DNA of 44,006 bases, taken from NCBI RefSeq assembly GCF_937863835.1, contig NZ_CALMHT010000048.1:1-44006 (forward strand), read 5' to 3'. The position numbers and the translations under genes were made by a program. The notes under the pieces were generated by a model. The model saw only the letters and a list, made by a program, of their open reading frames with translations, did no database searches and had not been told where the DNA came from. This DNA comes from an uncultured Prevotella sp. GTDB lineage: Bacteria > Bacteroidota > Bacteroidia > Bacteroidales > Bacteroidaceae. How positions within the stretch are numbered: the first letter of the stretch is position 1; every line of letters begins with the position of its first letter. Of the stretch, positions 1 through 7,615 are shown piece by piece.

Positions 1-4
1 GTGA

Positions 5-271
5 CGTTGTTTTTACCTGTTTTTACTGTTTGTAGAACTTTTAGCGCCGAAAAGGAAAAATAACAGCCTGTATATCATTAATATACTGAAAGATAAAGGG
101 TTAAACGAAATTTCAGTTATTAAGGATTGCTTGAAAACTGCTGCAGACGGCAAACGTATGACTCCGTGTGTGATGATGATTTACAACGCGAATACCGATT
201 CTCCTCTCATTATTATGCATCACGATATTGTATATTCATTCACTAAAAAAGAAATTATCATCCTTTTTTAG
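5..271 (+). other. Open frame without a credible start; possible gene remnant
   Basis: An uninterrupted frame of 88 sense codons runs from just after a TGA at 2-4 to a TAG at 269-271. It has no ATG, GTG or TTG until TTG at 131 and ATG at 158, so only 37-46 residues could be translated normally. The downstream half has ordinary amino-acid composition (for example KTAADGKRMTPCVMMIYNA), and two hairpins follow its stop. I do not recognise it. It may be the decayed end of a gene, a very small protein, or chance. Confidence 0.2.
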
Positions 272-487
272 TCATTTTACAGCCATTTTCGACCGTTTAC
301 CGCCTGAGAAAGATTTCCTTCAAAGGAAATAGATTTTCCTTGAAGAATAAAAAATTTCCGCAGTGCGCAATTTTTTTCGGACGACGGGGAAATTCGCCTC
401 CATTTATGTATATCTATGCATATTATGATTCCGTATTATTTTTTCATATTTTTATGGCGTAAATCATATTACTATCAGATTTTTCTA
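272..487. other. Intergenic region with hairpins upstream of the GH9 gene
   Basis: No reading frame worth calling. It holds a perfect 8-bp inverted repeat ATTTCCTT-CA-AAGGAAAT (313-330). A second pairing, CTTCAAAGGAAA with TTTTCCTTGAAG (319-345), would compete with the first. A terminator-like hairpin lies at 349-377. The remainder up to the promoter at 488 is AT-rich. Confidence 0.5.
349..377. terminator. Terminator-like hairpin with A-tract and T-tract
   Basis: Six As plus TT (349-356) pair with AATTTTTT (369-376) around a small CGC-AGT-GCG core at 359-367, giving an A-tract/T-tract hairpin that could act in either direction. The GC core is only three pairs and there is a small internal loop, so strength is uncertain. 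It sits after the open frame ending at 271 and before the GH9 promoter. Confidence 0.4.
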
Positions 488-496
488 TATATTTGC
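488..496 (+). promoter_or_regulatory. Bacteroidetes -7 element for the GH9 gene
   Basis: TATATTTGC matches the TAnnTTTG(C) -7 consensus of Bacteroidetes sigma factors. It would give a leader of roughly 15 nt before the ATG at 516. No convincing TTTG -33 element is seen at the expected distance. Confidence 0.6.
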
Positions 497-515
497 AAAA
501 ATTCTTATCACGACT

Positions 516-3044
516 ATGAAACATTATTCTTTTTTCTGCCTGTTGTTGAGCAGTGTTATGTATTCGACAGGCGCATTTTCGCAAGATTTTAAGTTGCAAA
601 CCAACGGCTATTTCCAGAATCAGGGGGTGGACGTGATGGCTTTCGATGATTTCTATCCCGAAGGACATCAAAGTGGTGTAAGTCTCATTATGAACGGTAA
701 ACGGCTTGCCACAAATGGTGATATCCGTCTCGAGGCCACTCCTGGACAATGGCAGCCAGTACCTAAACAACTGAAACGGAATGTCGACGTCAGTGCTAAC
801 CAGATTGTTACCAGTCTGTGCTTTCCCGACTCATCCAGACATCTCGCCGGTTTCAATCCGATGATTTATCCCGATCTGCAACTGTCATATACAGTGGCGG
901 TGAAGGGAACAAAAGAGGGGGTGAAGATTACGGTAAACCTGGATCGTCCTATCCCTGAAAAATATAAAGGTAAGGTGGGATTCAATCTTGAACTCTTCCC
1001 CGGCGAGTGTATCGGCGAACCTTGGCTGATGGATGCCAAAAATGGAATATTCCCCAGTCAACCGAACGGTCCTGTACAGTCGGTGCAGAGCAACATGGCT
1101 TATGCGCATGATAATAGCCCTCTGCCCGATGGTGATGCCCGCAAAGCTGATATGCAGCGACTTACAGATGATGTCGGTTACAGTCCTATCGTCGCTGACG
1201 ATATTATCGGGACGCCTTATGCCGAAGGATACTCTTTCACGGCTTTCCCTACAGACACACTGCGCAGATTTACAATATCATCCGCCCAGAAACTGATGCT
1301 TTATGATGGCAGAATCAATCATAATAACGGATGGTTTGTGCTTCGGAGTGAAATTCCTACAGGTGTTACCGACCATGCTATAGAATGGACATTGACCCCC
1401 GCTGTGTCGGCTGACTGGATGTACAAACCGGTGATACAGACATCACAGGTGGGATATCATCCTAACCAGTCGAAGACGGCCATTATTGAACTTGACAAAA
1501 GGGACGTGAGCAGACCTCGGGCTATCCTTTACCGTATTGATAAAGACGGGAGGAAAACGGTGTGCGACATGACTGAAAAGGAGTGGGGACCGTTTCTCCG
1601 CTACAATTACCTGCAGTGCGATTTTTCTCAAATCAAGGAGGAGGGCTTGTATCAGATAGAATATGGAAGGTCGCAATCTTCCACATTCCGTATTGCCAGT
1701 GATGTGTACGACCGTGGCGTATGGCAACCAGTTCTCGAATATTTCCTGCCGGTGCAGATGTGCCATATTCGGGTTAACGAGAAATATCGTGTATGGCATG
1801 ACTACTGTCATGGTGACGATGCGCTGATGGCGAAACCGGGCGACCATTTCGACGGGTATGCCCAGGACGCCAAGATGATAACCCGGTATCAGTCGGGCAC
1901 CCATGTGCCGGGCATCAATGTAGGAGGATGGCACGACGCAGGCGATTTTGACCTCAGAGTAGAATCGCAAGCAGGAGAATCATATATATTGGCTTTAACA
2001 CAGGAGTGTTTTCATCCTACTTATGATGCTACTGCCATCGACCAGCACAAGCATGTCGCCGAGATACATCAGTCTGACGACAAGCCTGATATTCTGCAAC
2101 AGATAGAAAACGGTGCATTGAGCGTCGTGGCGGGTTATCGGGCGTTAGGCAGACTCTACCGGGGAATCATCTGTCATCATCTGCGACAGTATGTGCTGCT
2201 TGGCGACGCTGCTGCCATGACCGACCATATTACCGGCACGGAGGATGACAGATGGGTGTTCACAGAGGACAATCCGTCGCGCGAATTGACTACGGCAGCA
2301 GAACTGTCGGCTGTGTCGCGTGTAATGAAAGGTTTTAACGATACGTTGAGCGTTCAGTGTCTGGACATTGCCCGGACTCTCTTCGAGACGACACGAGATG
2401 ACAGATTCGCCCATATATCTAAAATACAAGCGGCGACGGAATTGTGGTTAACCACGAAGGATGCTAAATATAAAAAGTATCTGTTGAACGAGACGCCATT
2501 CATCACCCAGCGCATAGAACAGACAAGTTGGTTTATCTGCAGGGCTGCGGAAACAATGGGTGATAAGAAATTCTCGGCGGCTATCAGGGCAGCATTGGTC
2601 GCGTCCCGCGACAGATTGGAACAAATGGGCGGAGCGACTCCTTATGGTGTGCCTTATCGTCCGAATATCTGGGGAGCTGGATGGGACATCCAGTCGTTCG
2701 GATTCATGTATTACTTCCTTGTCAAGTCGTATCCGGATCTGTTTAATGCCAAATATCTGTATAATGCGCTCAATTTCGTCCTCGGTTGTCACCCCGGAAG
2801 CAATACGGCTTCTTTTGCTTCGGGCATCGGCGCAGTATCTACCACGACTGCTTACGGACTCAACCGTGCCGACTGGAGTTATATCCCGGGCGGTGTGGTC
2901 TCGGGAACGACTCTGATACGTCCTGACTTCCCCGAACTGCTGAAGTTTCCATATCTGTGGCAGCAAACCGAATATGTGCTTGGCGGAGGTTCTTCGCATT
3001 ATATGTTCTTGGTGCTGGCGGCACGGCAGTTGTTAGGCAGATAG
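516..3044 (+). CDS. Secreted glycoside hydrolase family 9 endoglucanase-type enzyme
   Basis: An 842-residue secreted enzyme expected to hydrolyse beta-1,4-glucan backbones (cellulose, mixed-linkage glucan or xyloglucan; substrate not decidable here). Residues 1-22 are a signal peptide ending near AFSQ. Residues 24 to about 300 form a long, probably beta-rich N-terminal region. Around 308-393 is the Ig-like domain typical of GH9 (it opens with QVGYHPNQ). The catalytic (alpha/alpha)6 barrel follows. GGWHDAGDFD places the paired aspartates at D474 and D477. The C-terminal block has LGCHPGSN, then TEYVLGGGSSH with E819 as the likely proton donor. It stands alone with its own promoter, and no SusC/SusD pair is visible. 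The family assignment is firm and substrate is open. Confidence 0.92.
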   Translation: MKHYSFFCLLLSSVMYSTGAFSQDFKLQTNGYFQNQGVDVMAFDDFYPEGHQSGVSLIMNGKRLATNGDIRLEATPGQWQPVPKQLKRNVDVSANQIVTSLCFPDSSRHLAGFNPMIYPDLQLSYTVAVKGTKEGVKITVNLDRPIPEKYKGKVGFNLELFPGECIGEPWLMDAKNGIFPSQPNGPVQSVQSNMAYAHDNSPLPDGDARKADMQRLTDDVGYSPIVADDIIGTPYAEGYSFTAFPTDTLRRFTISSAQKLMLYDGRINHNNGWFVLRSEIPTGVTDHAIEWTLTPAVSADWMYKPVIQTSQVGYHPNQSKTAIIELDKRDVSRPRAILYRIDKDGRKTVCDMTEKEWGPFLRYNYLQCDFSQIKEEGLYQIEYGRSQSSTFRIASDVYDRGVWQPVLEYFLPVQMCHIRVNEKYRVWHDYCHGDDALMAKPGDHFDGYAQDAKMITRYQSGTHVPGINVGGWHDAGDFDLRVESQAGESYILALTQECFHPTYDATAIDQHKHVAEIHQSDDKPDILQQIENGALSVVAGYRALGRLYRGIICHHLRQYVLLGDAAAMTDHITGTEDDRWVFTEDNPSRELTTAAELSAVSRVMKGFNDTLSVQCLDIARTLFETTRDDRFAHISKIQAATELWLTTKDAKYKKYLLNETPFITQRIEQTSWFICRAAETMGDKKFSAAIRAALVASRDRLEQMGGATPYGVPYRPNIWGAGWDIQSFGFMYYFLVKSYPDLFNAKYLYNALNFVLGCHPGSNTASFASGIGAVSTTTAYGLNRADWSYIPGGVVSGTTLIRPDFPELLKFPYLWQQTEYVLGGGSSHYMFLVLAARQLLGR

Positions 3045-3073
3045 TCCTTAACCCTGATGGTGGCGATTTCCCT

Positions 3074-3096
3074 TTTCCCTAAGCGAAATAGGGAAA
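3074..3096 (+). terminator. Inverted repeat after the GH9 gene
   Basis: TTTCCCTA and TAGGGAAA form a perfect 8-bp stem with a 7-nt loop, and flanking GGCG/CGCC could extend or rearrange it. It begins 30 bp after the GH9 stop. There is no T-tract after it, so it may be a weak terminator or an RNA 3'-end stabiliser. Confidence 0.4.
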
Positions 3097-3146
3097 TTCC
3101 GCCCTCACTTTAGAGTATTTCCTTTCGTAAGCTCTTGCATCTGTTA

Positions 3147-3155
3147 TATCTTTGC
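3147..3155 (+). promoter_or_regulatory. Bacteroidetes -7 element
   Basis: TATCTTTGC is a full TAnnTTTGC match about 47 bp before the ATG at 3202. A partial -33 (TTTC at 3123-3126) sits 20 bp upstream. Confidence 0.6.
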
Positions 3156-3201
3156 ATCAGAAAATAAAAACAAAACGTATAACAATTTAAAACTTACGAT
3201 T

Positions 3202-3690
3202 ATGAAAAAGATATTTTTGACATTAGCTATAATGGTTTCTTCTGCTATAGGAATGAATGCTCAGGGACTGGTATTAAGTGTTGGCGGATACAATGGCGGT
3301 GCAACACTTGTAGTAAACAGGGATGGCGTATATCTGAACGGCGGTGTAAGTGCCGGCTATCCTATACGTCGTGGATATCCGGATAGAGTAGTACGTCCGG
3401 GATATAGTATAGGTTCAGTGGCTACGGTAGTGGTTACTTCTTGCAGAGGAAGAGTGATAGCCGGCAGAGGATATGACCGATATGCGATGGCAAGAGAAAG
3501 ATGCATCAACCGCGACAGATATTCGAGATACGACAACGGTTATTCTAGATACAGTGACCGAAACAATGTATACCGATATGATAATGATGACGATCGTTCA
3601 TACAATGATGATAATGATTATGATGATAACAATTATTCTCGGTATGAAAATCGAAACAATTATGATGACCGTGTGGATTTCGGAAGATAA
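3202..3690 (+). CDS. Small secreted protein with Tyr/Arg/Asp/Asn-rich tail, function unknown
   Basis: A 162-residue protein I cannot assign to a named family. A signal peptide (MKKIFLTLAIMVSSAIGMNAQ) is followed by a glycine-rich, valine-rich middle (about 22-95) with a lone cysteine in TSCRGR. From about residue 95 on there is a low-complexity tail in which Y, R, D and N dominate (RYDNDDDRSYNDDNDYDDNN). The tail is coded by near-repetitive GAT/AAT/TAT triplets. It has its own promoter and a hairpin follows. Export to the periplasm or surface is likely. The tail should be disordered and highly charged, and metal or polyanion binding is only a guess. Confidence 0.75.
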   Translation: MKKIFLTLAIMVSSAIGMNAQGLVLSVGGYNGGATLVVNRDGVYLNGGVSAGYPIRRGYPDRVVRPGYSIGSVATVVVTSCRGRVIAGRGYDRYAMARERCINRDRYSRYDNGYSRYSDRNNVYRYDNDDDRSYNDDNDYDDNNYSRYENRNNYDDRVDFGR

Positions 3691-3697
3691 AGACTGA

Positions 3698-3719
3698 ATG
3701 GAGAGGTAACGCTCTCCAT
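3698..3719. terminator. Hairpin between convergent genes
   Basis: ATGGAGAG and CTCTCCAT form a perfect 8-bp stem with a 6-nt loop, 8 bp after the plus-strand stop at 3690 and 14 bp from the minus-strand stop at 3733. No U-tract follows on either strand, so it is a candidate shared terminator rather than a proven one. Confidence 0.45.
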
Positions 3720-3732
3720 ACGGTCGGTCCGC

Positions 3733-4812
3733 CTATATCTTAAAACCGATAAAGAATTTAGCTCTCCACTTGGTGTTCTTGATATTGATGATGTATTTGT
3801 TACCGATGTCAGTAGTGTACAATACAGCAGAAAGTCCGGTGAAGAAGTGTCGGAAATGATGGACGACGGCAAACCGTGATACCAGATAAAAATCAGGGAA
3901 TCGATAAGACATTCTCTGATTTTTTGTATTATTGGAAGCTGTACCGTGCGCATAAACGAGACATTCGGGCAATAGCGATAGATGAAAAAGCCAATTTTTA
4001 AAAAGAATGAGATTGTATCCGTATCCGGCACCGATACCTAGATATTGATGCTTGATGGTACCATTGTCGATGTCTGCCTCAATTCCTTTATCTTCTGTGC
4101 CGAATCGGCTCCACTGATAGGAGAGTCCGGCTATAATACTGCCGCTGCTCTTCTTCTGTATCCACGATTGTGAAAAGGCGGCAGGGTAGGAAAATCTGCG
4201 TGAATTGAATACATAGTAGAAGTTTGCCGAAATCGTCTCATGGAGAAGCATCCCGTCGCTTATTCCGAAAGATTCGTCAAGATCACTGTTGTAAAGGGAA
4301 CCTGAGTATGTGTTCTGCTTCATATACAGGAAGTCAGCTCCTAATCTGTTGCCGTAAGCGTTGACATTGAATTCGAGGTTCTTCTGACCGCTACCCTTGA
4401 AGGGACGGAAGGAGAATGCTACGCCCAGCCCGCGGTATGAGAGGTTCAGACTGATGGACGTACTGCGCCTTGAGGTGAGGTTCACCTCTGAACGTACATT
4501 ATCTTCCGTTGAAACAATATCAAACTTCTCTCCTGAAAAATTGGTGTTAATTTTGATTCGAAGGCGATTGGGCAGACGCTGTATATAAAAGGTGTCTGTC
4601 CTTCTGATACTGTTGCTGTCGCGCAAGTCAAGTACCTTGTCGACTAAGGTCTTAAGTATCTGGATATGCTTTTTCGGATGGCGTGTAGACTCCGGCGTTC
4701 CGGATTGTTGAGAAGCAGAACCTGAGGTGTCGGCAGGCGCTTGCGCCCCGACATTCAGCGTGAAGCATATCAGTGATACGACCAGTATGCTCTTCTTCGT
4801 AATCCGATACAT
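3733..4812 (-). CDS. DUF4421-like outer-membrane beta-barrel protein
   Basis: About 359 residues from the chosen start. A signal peptide (MYRITKKSILVVSLICFTLNVGAQ) is followed by a short Ser/Pro/Thr-rich linker. After that come alternating beta-strands rich in aromatic residues, with phrases such as YRGLGVAFSFRPFKG and FLYMKQNTYSGS, which resemble the Bacteroidetes DUF4421 family (recalled, not searched). The frame extends to ATG 4827, but a -7 element at 4838-4845 would leave almost no leader for it. ATG 4812 gives about 20 nt and a cleaner signal peptide. Function is unknown; an outer-membrane barrel is an inference from the strand pattern. Confidence 0.72.
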   Translation of the reverse strand: MYRITKKSILVVSLICFTLNVGAQAPADTSGSASQQSGTPESTRHPKKHIQILKTLVDKVLDLRDSNSIRRTDTFYIQRLPNRLRIKINTNFSGEKFDIVSTEDNVRSEVNLTSRRSTSISLNLSYRGLGVAFSFRPFKGSGQKNLEFNVNAYGNRLGADFLYMKQNTYSGSLYNSDLDESFGISDGMLLHETISANFYYVFNSRRFSYPAAFSQSWIQKKSSGSIIAGLSYQWSRFGTEDKGIEADIDNGTIKHQYLGIGAGYGYNLILFKNWLFHLSLLPECLVYAHGTASNNTKNQRMSYRFPDFYLVSRFAVVHHFRHFFTGLSAVLYTTDIGNKYIINIKNTKWRAKFFIGFKI

Positions 4813-4837
4813 TAACATATCTCTCATGTATTGACTA

Positions 4838-4869
4838 CAAAATTAGGTATAAAAATGCTTAAATACAAA
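4838..4869 (-). promoter_or_regulatory. Promoter for the DUF4421-like gene (-33 and -7)
   Basis: Read on the minus strand, TTTG (4869-4866) is followed after 20 nt by TAATTTTG (4845-4838), a good match to the Bacteroidetes -33/-7 pair. Transcription would begin a few bases downstream of 4838. Confidence 0.65.
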
Positions 4870-4922
4870 TTAATTAATAACTTTTTTCTCATAAACAATA
4901 TGGCTTTTTCAAACATATTTTG

Positions 4923-4931
4923 TATGTTTGC
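4923..4931 (+). promoter_or_regulatory. Bacteroidetes -7 element for the amino-acid transporter
   Basis: TATGTTTGC matches TAnnTTTGC. It would leave a leader of about 90 nt before the ATG at 5030, longer than most leaders here. The leader contains very short ATG-started frames but no clear riboswitch fold. Confidence 0.55.
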
Positions 4932-5029
4932 AAAGAGAACTCGTCAGTCGCTTGGTTTTGCTTGCGGATAAAGGTCTGTCGATACAATATGAGATGAATA
5001 TGAAAAACTAAAATGACACATTTCTGAAT

Positions 5030-6514
5030 ATGAGAAAAACACTTGTATTTTTTTTAGCAGTCATCGTATTAACATCCTGTACTGGTAACGGAGGGAGAAA
5101 CTTCAAAGACGTAAAAGACCTCAATGAAGAAGGAATTGTGGTGGGTACGCTGATTGGGTCGCTCAATGTAGACCGTATAGGCAAGGATATGCCTAAGGCC
5201 GAAATGAAAGCGTACGATAACGACGTGGATGCACTGATGGCTTTGACATCAGGCAAAATAGACGCTGTAGCGACAGATGGTTTTTCGTATTCGCAGATGG
5301 CTGGCGATTATCCGGAACTTACTGTTTTTGAAGACAAATGGCATGCCGATAAGTTGGGCATGATATTCAATAAGAAAGAAACAGAACTGCGAACTCATTT
5401 TAATCAGTTTCTTGCTATTCTCAGAAAAGATGGCTCCTTAAAACGGATTATTGACAGATGGCTTTCTTCTTCAAATACGGTGTCAATGCCAGATTTGAAG
5501 GGGATACCCAGAAAAGGAGAACCCATCATTGCCGTAACGACAGGTACTGCGACGGCAACTTCGTTTATGAAGAAAGATGAACTCTGTGGTTACGATATAG
5601 AGATTATGCAGAGATTCGCCGCTTACGAAAAGCGCCCGATAGAATTTCTGACGGTCAATTTCGGAGGATTGCTTGCTGCGGTGTCGAGCGGAAAGGCTGA
5701 TATGGGGGCAAATGCAATCACGATTACCAAAGAACGTGCAAAACAGGTCGATTTCTCAGACCCTTATTTTATCAGTTATTCCATTTTGGTAACCCGTTGT
5801 GCGGATGTTGCCGGATACAAGGCTAAAACGAATGGTTCTGAAAAGTCATTCATAGGCGGTATCGTTACGAGTTTCAAGAAAAATCTTATTACGGAAGACA
5901 GATGGAAAATACTTATGGATGGTCTGTGGCAGACGCTTCTCATAACCATATTCGCCATTATTATCGGTACTCTGATTGCCGCAGGAGTGAGTTGGATGTC
6001 ACTTTGTAAAAAGCGATGGATACGCAGCACGGCTCATGCTTACATATCCTTGCTCGAAGGAATCCCGATATTGGTGTTGCTGATGCTTATTTTCTATGTG
6101 GTGTTCGCATCGGTCGGCATATCACCGACGATTGTCGCCATCGTGACTTTTTCTATGAATTTCGGTGCTTATATGAGTGAGACGTTTACGAGTACGATAC
6201 AGGGCATCGACCGTGGACAAAAAGAAGCTGGCGTGGCCATAGGATTTACTGAAAGTCAGACATTCCTTTATATCATTCTACCGCAGATGGTGCAGAGACT
6301 GATGCCTACTTACAGGGGACGATGTGTTAGTTTACTGAAAGACACCTCAATCGTGGGATACATAGCCATACTCGATCTGACGAAAGCTTCTGACATTATC
6401 CGCAGTCGTACGTTCGAGGCATTCTTTTCGTTGATTATCATTACAATCATATATTTTGTTCTGGCCTGGCTTCTCAGTAAGGTCCTCGGACTTATAAATA
6501 CTACAAAGAAATGA
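5030..6514 (+). CDS. Amino-acid ABC transporter, binding-domain/permease fusion lipoprotein
   Basis: A 494-residue fusion of substrate-binding domain and inner-membrane permease of the polar amino-acid (His/Glu/Gln) uptake family. The signal ends in a lipobox (VLTSC), so the N-terminus is probably lipidated. Residues about 26-150 resemble the second half of a family 3 binding protein (from the VGTLIGS lobe to the closing DGSLKRIIDRWL helix). Residues about 165-265 resemble its first half (GYDIEIMQRFAA, then TITKERAKQVDFSDPYF). Transmembrane segments from about 297 to the end form the permease, with an EAA-type loop (EAGVAIGFTESQTFLYIILPQ). The swapped order suggests a circularly permuted binding domain. 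The stop overlaps the ATPase start (ATGA). The exact amino acid is not predictable. Confidence 0.88.
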   Translation: MRKTLVFFLAVIVLTSCTGNGGRNFKDVKDLNEEGIVVGTLIGSLNVDRIGKDMPKAEMKAYDNDVDALMALTSGKIDAVATDGFSYSQMAGDYPELTVFEDKWHADKLGMIFNKKETELRTHFNQFLAILRKDGSLKRIIDRWLSSSNTVSMPDLKGIPRKGEPIIAVTTGTATATSFMKKDELCGYDIEIMQRFAAYEKRPIEFLTVNFGGLLAAVSSGKADMGANAITITKERAKQVDFSDPYFISYSILVTRCADVAGYKAKTNGSEKSFIGGIVTSFKKNLITEDRWKILMDGLWQTLLITIFAIIIGTLIAAGVSWMSLCKKRWIRSTAHAYISLLEGIPILVLLMLIFYVVFASVGISPTIVAIVTFSMNFGAYMSETFTSTIQGIDRGQKEAGVAIGFTESQTFLYIILPQMVQRLMPTYRGRCVSLLKDTSIVGYIAILDLTKASDIIRSRTFEAFFSLIIITIIYFVLAWLLSKVLGLINTTKK

Positions 6515-7596
6515 GCGAGAATATCATAGAGATAAAGAATCTCACTAAATGTTTCGACGGTGGTAATCCGGTACTGGAAGATATTTCTGTCGACATACAT
6601 AAGGGCGATGTGATCAGTATCATCGGTCCTTCGGGTACAGGAAAAAGTACATTCCTGCGTTGTATCAATATGCTGGAACAACCTACCGACGGGATGATTC
6701 TTATTGATGGCGTGAATATCATGGATAAGAGAACACCGATCAACAAAATTAGACAGAAAATGGGTATGGTGTTTCAGAGTTTTAACTTATTTGATCATCT
6801 TTCCATATTGGAGAACCTGACAATCGGTCCGGTTAAACTTCTTGGTATGAGCGAAGAAGAGGCCCGCGAAAAGGGAATACAACTGCTCCGTAATGTGGGA
6901 CTTGCTGCAAAGGCTGACAGTATGCCGTCTGAACTTAGCGGTGGACAGAAACAGCGCGTGGCGATAGCCAGATGTCTGAGTATGAGTCCGGAAATTATTT
7001 TGTTCGATGAACCTACTTCGGCTCTCGACCCGACGATGGTGAGTGAGGTGCTTGCCGTGATTCGTCAACTGGCGAAGACTGGTATTACGATGCTGATTGT
7101 TACCCATGAAATGAATTTCGCCCGTAATGTGAGTAACCGAGTGTTTTTCATGTATGGTGGCAAAATATTAGAAGACGGTTTGCCTGAACAAGTGTTCGGC
7201 CATCCGCAGCATAACGAAACGCGGACGTTTATCCAGCGCATCAGAAGTCTGCACTTTGTGTTCAGTTCTGAAGACGACGACTTTTATGCAATGACAGGAG
7301 CTATAGATAATTTCTGTGTCAAGTATTCCATCAAGACTAATAGAATAGCGAAGCTGCTACATATTGTAGAAGAAATGCTGTTGATAACAGACCGGACGAG
7401 CGGGGTGGTAATCGATATTGAATATTCGGAAACCACTGAGGATGTAACGGTGACTGTCTTGCAGCAGTCGCGCTCTTTATCAATACTCAATGATCCTGAA
7501 ACTGATGAACTGGCACTCGCTATTCTTCAAGGGTCGTCGCAGACTCTTCAGGAGGAAATCATACCAGAGGGCGTCCGTTTCACTTTTACCGTTTAA
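6511..7596 (+). CDS. Amino-acid ABC transporter ATP-binding protein with C-terminal extension
   Basis: A 361-residue ATPase that powers the transporter encoded just upstream; its ATG overlaps the upstream stop by 4 bp, implying translational coupling. The first ~246 residues are a standard GlnQ-type ATPase: Walker A GPSGTGKST, Q-loop VFQSFNLF, signature LSGGQKQRVAIAR, Walker B IILFDEPTSALD, and the switch histidine in VTHEM. Usual members end near residue 245. Here about 115 further residues follow. Their helix-strand pattern (around KLLHIVEEMLLI and GVVIDIEYSE) vaguely recalls RsbW-like anti-sigma ATPase folds but lacks the N-box asparagine. That comparison is tentative. The gene ends 19 bp from the convergent feoAB stop. 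Confidence 0.92.
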   Translation: MSENIIEIKNLTKCFDGGNPVLEDISVDIHKGDVISIIGPSGTGKSTFLRCINMLEQPTDGMILIDGVNIMDKRTPINKIRQKMGMVFQSFNLFDHLSILENLTIGPVKLLGMSEEEAREKGIQLLRNVGLAAKADSMPSELSGGQKQRVAIARCLSMSPEIILFDEPTSALDPTMVSEVLAVIRQLAKTGITMLIVTHEMNFARNVSNRVFFMYGGKILEDGLPEQVFGHPQHNETRTFIQRIRSLHFVFSSEDDDFYAMTGAIDNFCVKYSIKTNRIAKLLHIVEEMLLITDRTSGVVIDIEYSETTEDVTVTVLQQSRSLSILNDPETDELALAILQGSSQTLQEEIIPEGVRFTFTV

Positions 7597-7615
7597 GTGT
7601 GTCCTAAATTAATTA

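Noticed and set aside
1..63. Coding tail in frame 1 ending in TAA at 61-63
   Set aside because: Only 20 codons are visible at the edge, with no recognisable sequence.
4981..5029. Leader peptides upstream of the transporter (MNMKN, MTHF)
   Set aside because: They are four or five codons long, not rich in a single amino acid, and no attenuator stem follows, so they are likely to be chance.
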